DNA of 22,789 nt, taken from assembly GCA_039024295.1 (NCBI GenBank), contig JBCDIQ010000041.1, positions 1 to 22,789 on the forward strand, read 5' to 3'. Below, piece by piece: positions 7,899 to 14,968 of this stretch. The translations under genes and the position numbers were made by a program. The DNA comes from JBCDIQ01 sp039024295. Lineage in GTDB: Bacteria; Bacteroidota; Bacteroidia; J057. The notes beneath the pieces were generated by a model that saw nothing but the letters and a program-made list of their open reading frames with translations, searched no databases and was not told where the DNA came from. Each line of letters begins with the position of its first letter. The stretch's first letter is position 1.

Positions 7899-8891
7899 AT
7901 GAGCCGACTATTTTCCGTACCACTCTTGCTACTACTTGCGATTAGCTCCTGCCGTGAGCCTGACTCCCCCCAGCCTCCGCCTGAACCCATCGTAAATTAT
8001 CAAGCCTATCTGGCTCCTGTTCAAGAAGCAGTATTCAAAGAAGATCTCTTCAATGGTTTTCTGACCTCCCCGTCTTACTGGCAGAAAGACCGATATGCCT
8101 ACCGATTCCCATGCTTTAATCCTGCTGATCCCTATGAGATTGCCTATTTGCGGGAGGACCGCGAGGTGACAGGTGACTGTCCGATGGCTCTATTCGTTTT
8201 TAGCTTTCACACAGGAAAAACCCTGCAGGTATCGAATAACGCTTGCTACGGATTGGATTGGGGCAGTACAGGTTGGTTGGTCTACACAGGCATAGATCGA
8301 AAAGTATGGAAGGTAAAGGCGAATGGCGACAGTTTGACTCAATTGAGCTTTGGTTCAGGGTTTCATAATTACCCGATATGGAGTCCGGACGGTAGCCGTA
8401 TTGTTTACCAACACGAACGGGAGATTCGGCTGATTGATGCTGATGGAAACTTTGTGAAGGATGCTATTCATTGGTTTTGGCCGTTTGAATGGCTTAATGA
8501 TGATGAAATAATGGTAGGCCAATCTCCATTAGGAGGCTTGGCCGCCTACAGTTGGAGTTCTGACTCTTTAGCGGTGCTGTATAGGGGAGGATCATTTCGT
8601 TATATGTCCTATTTTGACCAGCAGTCCTCAAATGTTTTCCTAGACTCAGACACGTCGCCTCACTTTTCTAAGTATAGCCTAACTACGAATAAAAGAGATA
8701 CGCTAAGGCGCACATACATAACTTACGGATATGGTTTGGGAGATTTTGCTGCCCAAACAAACAAGGCGATTATCCAATTAGGTCGTCGCGACTGGAAGGA
8801 TTCTCTCGCCAACGAGATTTATTTCCGTGCGCACTTGCTGATGCTAGATGAAAATGGCGAGGAGTTGGGAATTGTGCAGTTGCCGGAGTAA
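7899..8891 (+). CDS. Lipoprotein with TolB-like beta-propeller sequence, copy 2
   Basis: A tandem paralogue of the preceding gene, 330 residues from the ATG at 7899. That start aligns MSRLFSVPLL with MNRLLSVSLL of copy 1; an in-frame ATG at 7887 would add four residues (MNLK) and is less likely. The lipobox AISSC and the CREPDSPQP linker are shared. The last 18 residues are identical to those of copy 1 and the DNA there differs at only about one position, which suggests a recent duplication or gene conversion. The middle (about residues 165-260) has diverged, so ligand or partner specificity may differ. The gap between the two genes is only 66 bases, so they are probably co-transcribed. Confidence 0.8.
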   Translation: MSRLFSVPLLLLLAISSCREPDSPQPPPEPIVNYQAYLAPVQEAVFKEDLFNGFLTSPSYWQKDRYAYRFPCFNPADPYEIAYLREDREVTGDCPMALFVFSFHTGKTLQVSNNACYGLDWGSTGWLVYTGIDRKVWKVKANGDSLTQLSFGSGFHNYPIWSPDGSRIVYQHEREIRLIDADGNFVKDAIHWFWPFEWLNDDEIMVGQSPLGGLAAYSWSSDSLAVLYRGGSFRYMSYFDQQSSNVFLDSDTSPHFSKYSLTTNKRDTLRRTYITYGYGLGDFAAQTNKAIIQLGRRDWKDSLANEIYFRAHLLMLDENGEELGIVQLPE

Positions 8892-8936
8892 TCCAAGAAA
8901 AAGGTTTATCAAGTGACTCAATGATACGGCAGCCCA

Positions 8937-8967
8937 GACCTCGAAGGTTTCCAAAACCTTCGAGGTC
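8937..8967. repeat. Perfect 14-bp inverted repeat (REP-like palindrome)
   Basis: GACCTCGAAGGTTT (8937-8950) is followed by CCA and the exact reverse complement AAACCTTCGAGGTC (8954-8967). No T tract follows, so a terminator role is doubtful. It sits immediately upstream of the third-copy remnant. Palindromes with this core are, from memory, frequent between Bacteroidota genes. Confidence 0.8.
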
Positions 8968-8972
8968 TTGTG

Positions 8973-9032
8973 CACCTTCTGATGCTGGATGAAAATGGGA
9001 AGGAGCTGGGAATCGTACAGTTGCCGGAGTAA
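8973..9032 (+). pseudogene. 3' remnant of a third copy of the lipoprotein gene
   Basis: In frame, these bases encode HLLMLDENGKELGIVQLPE and a stop, matching the last 19 residues of both upstream lipoproteins except for one E-to-K change. No more of the gene is recognisable upstream; the homology ends a few bases after the palindrome at 8937-8967. Nucleotide changes against copies 1 and 2 are mostly synonymous, so it was once under selection or is a young remnant. Confidence 0.85.
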
Positions 9033-9158
9033 CAAAAACGTAGGTGCCTAATCACCTAGGGAATTGTCTGTAGCCTGATGGATAATCTTGGTGAATTTCT
9101 TCAAGGTACTTCGATCAGCCAACAGCAACCCGATACTCCGAGAAACCGGATTTTGTGC

Positions 9159-9166
9159 TATCTTTG
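9159..9166 (+). promoter_or_regulatory. Bacteroidota -7 box of the STAND NTPase gene
   Basis: TATCTTTG matches TAnnTTTG and ends three bases before the ATG at 9170. It overlaps an in-frame GTG at 9155, which argues against that codon as the start. A transcript starting about 7 bases downstream would be leaderless or start inside the ATGATG pair. No clear -33 box is seen. Confidence 0.4.
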
Positions 9167-9169
9167 AGC

Positions 9170-10885
9170 ATGATGCTACGGACCCGGTACGTGGGCGTAC
9201 AGCCCTATAAAACCCGTGACCGGCACCTCTTTTTCGGCCGGGATAATGACATCGAGAACCTGCATGACTTCCTCATGCTGGAGAAATTGGTGGTGCTGTT
9301 CGGGAAATCGGGTTATGGGAAGAGTTCGTTGCTAAGTGCGGGGATTGTTCCAAAATTGACCGATAAGGAGCAACCTGTTTCCGCTCAGTTCACACCGGTT
9401 GAGGTGCGTTTCGGGACGTATATTGAAGGCCAATCTTTTTCGCCCCTGGAAACTACCCGTAGGTTTATTGAGCAGGTGGCAGGGGAGGGGAACCCCAATT
9501 TTCTGCCCAATGAAGATGCTGAACGCAGTTTGTGGCTTCAACTGAAGCGGAAACAAGCCGAAAAAGAAGATCAGTTTGTGCTGATATTTGACCAGTTTGA
9601 GGAGTTTTTCTCCTATCCGCTCGATCAACAAGAGGTCTTTCGCAAGCAATTAGCGGAACTGCTCTATGCCACTTTGCCGGAAGTAGTTCGCAGAAACCTG
9701 GAAACGCTTTCAACAGAAGAAGCAAAGTTTGCCGTACAGCCGTTGAATGTAAAAGCCATGCTTTCCATTCGCAGCGATCGAATGAGCTTTCTGGATACGA
9801 TGAAAGATGTGCTCCCAGCCATCCTGAACAAACGGTACGAGCTTCGTCCCCTTCGGGAACACCAGGCAATTGAGGCTATCGTCAATCCAGCCGAAGCGGG
9901 CCACGATGAAGGGGCTTCCTGGAAAGAGGTGTATATCACTCCTCCTTTTGCGTATACTAAGGATGCCATCGAGAAAATCATTCATGAATTGACCTCTAAG
10001 CAAGGAGGCGGGGTAGAGGCATTTCAATTGCAAATTGTCTGCGCCGAAATTGAAAAGAAAATTCAGCTAGGCCAGGTATTGAACCGTGACGAAAATGGAT
10101 TGCCGGACGTATATGAAGGGGATGTCCCTAATTTTGAAAACCTCTACAGAACCTACTATCAGTCTAAGCTAGCAGAAATCCCATTAGATAAACTGGAAGC
10201 AGCCCAGCGGGTGCTGGAAGACGGTTTGCTGGCCATTGACCAAGCAACAGGGGAGGGGAGGAGGATGAGTGTAGATAGCCAAGCGTTGCTGGGACAATTT
10301 TCTGAATTAGGCTTGGACAATGACTTGCTCCAACAGCTTGAGCGTACTTATCTCATTCGGCGGGAAATCAATACCGTAGGGGGCTTTAGCTATGAAATCT
10401 CCCATGATACGCTGGTTGGCCCTGTACAGAAAGCACGCGCTGAGCGGGAGATAGAACGGGCGAACCGTAAATTTCGAAGACTTTTAGGCGCATCTGTATT
10501 GGTAGCCGCCTTGTTCATAGGTGCTATCGGGTTTACCCTATGGGCATTGAAACAACGTGACATAGCGGAATCTGCCCTTCAAAGGGCTGAAATTGCCCAA
10601 GACGAGGCTGAAACAGAACGGAAATTGGCCGAAACTGCCAAACAAGAAGCTGAATCAAACCTGATTCGAGCAAATCAGGCCTTGCTAGGGATGAACCGGG
10701 AAAAGTTGCGGGCAGCGGAAGCTGAATTAGCTAAAAAGCAATCGTCTCTCCAGCGATTCCTAAAAGTATTTCCAGGAGAACTCAAAGCTATTCAGGAACG
10801 AGAGGAGGGAGTACGTACGGCCTTAAAGGTTAGGGATCGATACCAGTACATTGTCGATTCGCTCAGAGTGATCTCGAAAGAGTGA
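9170..10885 (+). CDS. nSTAND1-type P-loop NTPase with membrane segment and coiled coil
   Basis: A 571-residue STAND ATPase. Numbering from the ATG at 9170: FFGRDNDIENL leads into the P-loop GKSGYGKSS (45-53), and Walker B VLIFDQFEE lies at 137-145. NPAEAG and the C-terminal NTPase motif FSYEISHDTLVGPV follow. A single membrane helix (about 438-460) and a long charged coiled coil (about 465-560, rich in A, E, K) end the protein. STAND NTPases are switch proteins of signalling, death and antiviral systems, usually with repeat sensors (WD40, TPR) or an effector domain. Neither is present here and the protein stops after the coiled coil, so it may be shortened or may act with a partner. Its neighbours are lipoproteins and palindromes, not known defence genes. 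The start is set by the -7 box at 9159-9166. Confidence 0.85.
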   Translation: MMLRTRYVGVQPYKTRDRHLFFGRDNDIENLHDFLMLEKLVVLFGKSGYGKSSLLSAGIVPKLTDKEQPVSAQFTPVEVRFGTYIEGQSFSPLETTRRFIEQVAGEGNPNFLPNEDAERSLWLQLKRKQAEKEDQFVLIFDQFEEFFSYPLDQQEVFRKQLAELLYATLPEVVRRNLETLSTEEAKFAVQPLNVKAMLSIRSDRMSFLDTMKDVLPAILNKRYELRPLREHQAIEAIVNPAEAGHDEGASWKEVYITPPFAYTKDAIEKIIHELTSKQGGGVEAFQLQIVCAEIEKKIQLGQVLNRDENGLPDVYEGDVPNFENLYRTYYQSKLAEIPLDKLEAAQRVLEDGLLAIDQATGEGRRMSVDSQALLGQFSELGLDNDLLQQLERTYLIRREINTVGGFSYEISHDTLVGPVQKARAEREIERANRKFRRLLGASVLVAALFIGAIGFTLWALKQRDIAESALQRAEIAQDEAETERKLAETAKQEAESNLIRANQALLGMNREKLRAAEAELAKKQSSLQRFLKVFPGELKAIQEREEGVRTALKVRDRYQYIVDSLRVISKE

Positions 10886-10913
10886 AAATAGGTTTTAAGT
10901 ACTGGCTTTATGA

Positions 10914-11072
10914 CCCTTTTAAGGGAAATAAGAAAGTCAGACCCTGCTAGGGTCTGGAGGTATGTTTTGCTGTTAGCTACAGAAGTTTGACCTTTATAAG
11001 GTCAAACAACCCCTTGGGGGTTAAACCTCTGTAGTGGGTGTATCTAGCAAACACCGACCCTATCGGGGTCGG
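10914..11072. repeat. Cluster of five short palindromes with GACC..GGTC-like cores
   Basis: Consecutive hairpins: CCCTT/AAGGG (10914-10925), CAGACCCT/AGGGTCTG with GCT loop (10938-10956), GTTTGACCTT/AAGGTCAAAC with TAT loop (10985-11007), AACCCC/GGGGTT (11008-11022), and CCGACCC/GGGTCGG (11054-11072). An outer 12-base stem with one mismatch (10977-10988 with 11023-11034) can enclose the third and fourth hairpins and competes with part of the third. TGTTTTGCT (10963-10971) can also pair with AGCAAACA (11046-11053). The cluster fills the gap between the convergent NTPase and moaA genes. It may act as a two-way terminator or be an array of extragenic palindromes. Confidence 0.7.
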
Positions 11073-11148
11073 ACCTCTCAAAATCAGCTTCCGCAACTTT
11101 TGTCAGGGAACCTTAGGCATTAGCTATTGGGTATTAGGATTTTAACTT

Positions 11149-12138
11149 TTACCCCCCAATCGTCGCCATGGACTCAGTCACTTTTTTAGACTTTTTGCGA
11201 TTGCGCTCGGCTTCGTAGCCGTCCTTCGCTCGGGTGTTAAACGCAGAGAGGAAGGCCTCTTTGAGCTTTTCGTCTGTGGCACCATCACGCATTACTTTTT
11301 TGATGTCCAGAACCCCATCGTCATACAAGCAGGTCTTGAGCATGCCCTTGGCCGTCATGCGGATGCGGTTGCAGGTACCGCAAAACGTCCGGGTAAACGC
11401 AGCGATGATACCGATTTTTCCCTGGTGGCCAGGAACCTTGTAGTTGTAGGAGGTTGAATTTGGGCCGTCCGGTACCTTTTCCAGGTCGGGATATTCATTT
11501 CTGAGTTCTTCTAAAATCCGACGATGGTTCCAGTGCAATTGCTCATAATTGGCCCCATTCCCATTGAACGGCATCTCCTCGATAAACCGGACACCTACCG
11601 GGTATTTCCGGGTAAGCTCCGCTAGCGGAATCAAATCCTCATGATTCTTGCCCGCCATCACCACCGCGTTGAGCTTGGTTTTGATGTTGTTGTCCATCAA
11701 CTGATGGAAGGTCTCCAACACCTTTGGCAATTCATCTCGTCGGGTAATGTGGTGGAAGCGCTCACGATCCAGGCTGTCAATGCTCAAATTCACCGCATTC
11801 ACCCCCATGGCTTTCATCTGGTCGATGTATTTGCCTGTCAGCACGCCATTTGTGGTGATATTGATTTCCTCTAGTCCTTCAATCTCACTCAAAGACCACA
11901 TGAAATCGATCAAATTACGCCTTACGAAAGGCTCTCCGCCCGTAATGCGGATTTTCTTGATGCCCATTTGGACCAGTACATCCACCAACCGGAGCATTTC
12001 CTCGTAGGTGAGCAATTCTTTTCTAGGCAAATAGTTAATCCCTTCTGCCGGCATACAGTAGAAACACCGCAAATTGCACCTATCTGTCACCGAAAGACGC
12101 AGGTAGTCTAACGGCCTGCCATGGTTGTCGTAAAGCAT
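11149..12138 (-). CDS. moaA: MoaA, GTP 3',8-cyclase
   Basis: A 329-residue radical-SAM enzyme that, with MoaC, converts GTP to cyclic pyranopterin monophosphate, the first step of molybdenum cofactor synthesis. The radical-SAM cluster is C21-x3-C25-x2-C28 (CNLRCFYC), with the SAM-binding ITGGEP at about 65-70. The second cluster that binds GTP uses C253, C256 and C270 (CGTC...TC). The chain ends in the conserved double glycine (TIGG) needed for activity. Length and all cysteines are normal. It is the last gene of the leftward arm, 96 bases after the oxidoreductase stop, with a fold-back repeat in the gap. No moaC is in the window. Confidence 0.97.
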   Translation of the reverse strand: MLYDNHGRPLDYLRLSVTDRCNLRCFYCMPAEGINYLPRKELLTYEEMLRLVDVLVQMGIKKIRITGGEPFVRRNLIDFMWSLSEIEGLEEINITTNGVLTGKYIDQMKAMGVNAVNLSIDSLDRERFHHITRRDELPKVLETFHQLMDNNIKTKLNAVVMAGKNHEDLIPLAELTRKYPVGVRFIEEMPFNGNGANYEQLHWNHRRILEELRNEYPDLEKVPDGPNSTSYNYKVPGHQGKIGIIAAFTRTFCGTCNRIRMTAKGMLKTCLYDDGVLDIKKVMRDGATDEKLKEAFLSAFNTRAKDGYEAERNRKKSKKVTESMATIGG

Positions 12139-12147
12139 GTTTTTTAA

Positions 12148-12230
12148 GTTTTCGGTGTACAGTTTACAGTTTTCAGTGTTGAGGCCTTTAGGGCAATGTA
12201 CTGAAAACCGTAAACCGAGAACTGTAAACC
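12148..12230. repeat. Imperfect inverted repeat of GTTTACAG/CTGTAAAC type between the oxidoreductase and moaA
   Basis: GTTTACAGTTTTCAGT (12162-12177) pairs with ACTGAAAACCGTAAAC (12200-12215) at 15 of 16 positions plus one G-T wobble. Pairing continues outward imperfectly (GTTTTCGG at 12148 with CCGAGAAC ending at 12222). The same GTTTACAG word recurs in reverse as CTGTAAAC at 12222-12229. It fills almost the whole 96-base gap inside the leftward operon and could affect mRNA stability or expression of moaA. Confidence 0.6.
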
Positions 12231-12234
12231 TGGC

Positions 12235-14580
12235 TTATTCCTTGATTTTCTCTATTGAACACACAATCAATTTCGAAGTAGGCGTATTGCTTTTGTCAGC
12301 TGTGCTGTCAATGGGTACCAAGACATTGGTTTCGGGGAAATAGGTGCCGATACATCCTTTTGGAATGTCGTAAGGGACGATGAGGTACTTATCCGCACGG
12401 CGAATTTCTCCTCTGTAATGCCCGAGTAAGTTAACCATTTGGCCTTTGGAAAGTACTTCCCGGTCCATGTCCTCAACATTCATCATAACCACCCGACGCT
12501 CATTATAAATACCCCGATAGCGGTCGTCCAGCCCATAAATGGTGGTGTTGTACTGGTCGTGGGTACGCAGGGTAATCATTTTGTAATACCCCTCTGGCAA
12601 ATTGTGGCGAGCGACTTCGTTGAGGGTGAAGTTGGCCTTTCCATTAGGCGTATTGAACTTGCGAACCCGTGCGCCGTTTGGCAGGTAGAATCCTCCTTTT
12701 TGGCGAACCCGCTGGTTGTAATTGTCGAAGCCTGGGATAACCGCTTCAATCATGTCACGAATGCGGTCATAGTTGTCAGAAAGCACCGACCAGTTGATGG
12801 TGCTTTTGCCATTCAGGGTTGCTTCTGCTAAGCGCACCACAATGTCAGGCTCACTGAGCAGGTGCTTGGAAGCAGGTTTCAAGTCACCTTTAGACATGTG
12901 AACTACGCCCATGGAGTTTTCCACGGTCACAAATTGGGTACCTTCTTTTTGTACATCTTTTTCTGTACGTCCCAGGCATGGGAGAATCAGGGCACGCTTT
13001 CCGTGGACCACGTGGCTCCTGTTTAGTTTAGTGGAAACGTGAACCGTCAGGTTGCACTTACGCAGGGCTGCTGCAGTATATTCTGTATCAGGTGTTGCGG
13101 AGATAAAATTACCGCCCATGGCAAAGAATACCTTCCCGTTACCTGCGTGCATCTCTTTGATGGCATGAACCACATCCACTCCATGGTGACGAGGCGGCTC
13201 AAATTTGAACACTTCCTGCAATTTATCCAGGAACGCCGGCTTGGGTGCTTCCCAGATGCCCATGGTGCGGTCTCCTTGCACATTTGAGTGTCCACGTACC
13301 GGACAAGTCCCTGCGCCGGGCTTACCGATGGCACCTTTTAAGAACAGGATATTGGCCATCTCCTGGATGTTGGCCACTCCGTTTTTCTGCTGGGTAAGCC
13401 CCATGGCCCAGCAGATGATGATCTTTTCATTGTGGATGAGCAGGTCTGCTGCTTCACGGATAAGAGATTCCTCTACCCCGGACTCTTTGACCATATCCTG
13501 GAAATCGTGGGTGCGTAAGTGATCTACGAATTCCTGGTAACCGTGCGCATAGGTTTTGATAAACTCATGGTCAAACACAGTTCCGGGAGCCGCATCTTCC
13601 GCTTCGAGCATTAGCAGCATTAAGGCTTTTGCCAGTGCGATGTCAGCGTTCACAGAAACCTGGAGGAAAATATCTGTCAGTTGAGTCCCCGTGCCCAGAA
13701 TATCTCCTACACTTTGTGGGTGCTTGAATTTCATCAAGCCCGTTTCGGGAAGGGGATTTACCGTGATGATCTTTCCCCCATTGCGCTTACATACTTGTAA
13801 CGAGGTCATCATCCGAGGATGATTCGTCCCGGGGTTTTGGCCAACAACCATTACTACCTCTGCATTTTCCAAGTCTTCGAGGGTTACGGAGCCTTTTCCG
13901 ATACCGGTGGTGGCAGAAAGGCCCTTCCCACTGGATTCATGGCACATATTGGAACAGTCTGGTAAATTATTGGTACCAAACATCCTTACAAACAGCTGAT
14001 ACAAAAAGGCCGCTTCATTGCCAGTCCTACCTGAGGTATAGAAAATGGCCTCATCAGGGGAATCCAAGCTGTTGAGTTCCTTAGCAATGATGCCAAATGC
14101 ATCTTCCCAAGAAACAGGCTCATAATGATCCGAACCTTCTCTTAGCAGCATCGGATGGGTTACCCGACCACTTTTTCCAATTTCATAATCTGACCATGTT
14201 CCGATCTCCTTCACAGAATGCTTACGGAAGAATTGAGGATCTACTCTTTTCAGGGTAGCTTCTTCTGCAATTGCTTTTGCCCCATTTTCGCAGTATTCTC
14301 CCAGGATAGACCGCTTGTCATCCGGATCAGGCCATGCGCAGCCGGGACAGTCAAACCCGGTAAATTGGTTCATCTTAAATAAGGTCGTCATTCCTCTTAT
14401 GGGACCTGCTTCCTCAAAAATGTGCTTTACTGCATTGGTGACGGCGGGAATACCTGCTGCAGTAGTCTTAGGTTTACCTAACTTCATACCGGTAAACTTT
14501 TCCGGTGGTTGAGCATTGGTCTTAACCTGCTCTACGTTTTGTTCCTGCTGTTCTGCTTTTGTTATGGGTTGGTCTGCCAT
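12235..14580 (-). CDS. FdhF/YdeP-family molybdopterin oxidoreductase (formate dehydrogenase-like alpha subunit)
   Basis: A 781-residue bis-MGD oxidoreductase. The N-terminal signature FDCPGCAWPDP (C78, C81) with C97 (EYCENG) matches the FdhF/YdeP group, whose iron-sulfur ligand set departs from the usual CxxCxxxC pattern. The stretch NNLPDCSNMCHESSG aligns with the FdhF segment NNVDCCARVUHGPS, placing C213 at the selenocysteine position, so this is a Cys-containing enzyme. Molybdopterin-binding segments VVGQNPGTNHPRM and ITVNPLPETG follow, and a C-terminal molydopterin-dinucleotide domain carries THDQYNTTIYGLDDRYRG. There is no Tat signal, so it is cytoplasmic. FdhD, MoaA and an OFA transporter nearby support formate as substrate, but YdeP-type enzymes are not proven formate dehydrogenases. 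No electron-transfer subunit is adjacent. It starts 10 bases after the upstream small gene. Confidence 0.9.
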   Translation of the reverse strand: MADQPITKAEQQEQNVEQVKTNAQPPEKFTGMKLGKPKTTAAGIPAVTNAVKHIFEEAGPIRGMTTLFKMNQFTGFDCPGCAWPDPDDKRSILGEYCENGAKAIAEEATLKRVDPQFFRKHSVKEIGTWSDYEIGKSGRVTHPMLLREGSDHYEPVSWEDAFGIIAKELNSLDSPDEAIFYTSGRTGNEAAFLYQLFVRMFGTNNLPDCSNMCHESSGKGLSATTGIGKGSVTLEDLENAEVVMVVGQNPGTNHPRMMTSLQVCKRNGGKIITVNPLPETGLMKFKHPQSVGDILGTGTQLTDIFLQVSVNADIALAKALMLLMLEAEDAAPGTVFDHEFIKTYAHGYQEFVDHLRTHDFQDMVKESGVEESLIREAADLLIHNEKIIICWAMGLTQQKNGVANIQEMANILFLKGAIGKPGAGTCPVRGHSNVQGDRTMGIWEAPKPAFLDKLQEVFKFEPPRHHGVDVVHAIKEMHAGNGKVFFAMGGNFISATPDTEYTAAALRKCNLTVHVSTKLNRSHVVHGKRALILPCLGRTEKDVQKEGTQFVTVENSMGVVHMSKGDLKPASKHLLSEPDIVVRLAEATLNGKSTINWSVLSDNYDRIRDMIEAVIPGFDNYNQRVRQKGGFYLPNGARVRKFNTPNGKANFTLNEVARHNLPEGYYKMITLRTHDQYNTTIYGLDDRYRGIYNERRVVMMNVEDMDREVLSKGQMVNLLGHYRGEIRRADKYLIVPYDIPKGCIGTYFPETNVLVPIDSTADKSNTPTSKLIVCSIEKIKE

Positions 14581-14585
14581 GGGGA

Positions 14586-14593
14586 CAAAGTTA
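14586..14593 (-). promoter_or_regulatory. Candidate internal -7 box before the oxidoreductase gene
   Basis: On the - strand this reads TAACTTTG, matching TAnnTTTG. It starts with the TAA stop codon of the upstream small gene and ends 5 bases before the oxidoreductase ATG. It could give an extra, leaderless transcript. A -33 box is not evident, so it may be coincidence. Confidence 0.3.
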
Positions 14594-14968
14594 GTTGAGT
14601 TTTACTTGTTGATTGGGATGGGGGAACGTATCTACATCCTCCAGAGAATCGCGATGGAGGCACTTAAAGTCTTTTTCGATCAGTAATTCAATTTGATCAG
14701 TGGCGGAAACGGTAATTGAGGTGCTCAAGCTTACCTGAGAGGTGGAGGCCCATTCGGTCCCCAGTTCTTGTGGGACCTGGATATCAAGTTTGCCTTGGTC
14801 AAAAGTAGCGGTGAGTTGGTTCTGCTGAGCAGCCACCTGAAGGGTTACCTCCAAGGATTGAGGAAGCAGTGGTAGGTTGAATAGTACCAATCCTTCTTCC
14901 TGGAATTGTGCTACCTCTGATTGGGTGAGCCTCATACGAACAGATGAATGATGAAACCGGACTTTCAT
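14591..14968 (-). CDS. DUF7009-like small protein between fdhD and the oxidoreductase
   Basis: A 125-residue protein without signal peptide or membrane helix. The N-terminus MKVRFHHSSVRMRLTQSEVAQF has the R.RL(T/S)..EV..F pattern that I recall for the DUF7009 family of Bacteroidota; the family call is from memory. The rest is beta-rich and the C-terminal part (IELLIEKDFKCLHRD) holds its only cysteine and a HRD. Its ATG overlaps the fdhD stop by four bases (ATGA, 14965-14968), which implies translational coupling, and its stop is 10 bases before the oxidoreductase. The position suggests a role in maturing or assembling the oxidoreductase, which is inference. Confidence 0.75.
   Translation of the reverse strand: MKVRFHHSSVRMRLTQSEVAQFQEEGLVLFNLPLLPQSLEVTLQVAAQQNQLTATFDQGKLDIQVPQELGTEWASTSQVSLSTSITVSATDQIELLIEKDFKCLHRDSLEDVDTFPHPNQQVKLN

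Noticed and set aside
9041..9058. TAGGTG/CACCTA inverted repeat upstream of the NTPase gene
   Set aside because: Only 6 bp and not placed at a clear promoter; too weak to call an operator.
9155..9169. GTG at 9155 as start of the NTPase
   Set aside because: This stretch contains the TATCTTTG promoter box, and the ATG at 9170 gives the normal start just before the FFGRDND region.
9465..10033. Several overlapping reverse-strand frames inside the NTPase gene
   Set aside because: They are shadows of the NTPase coding frame, which has intact Walker motifs.
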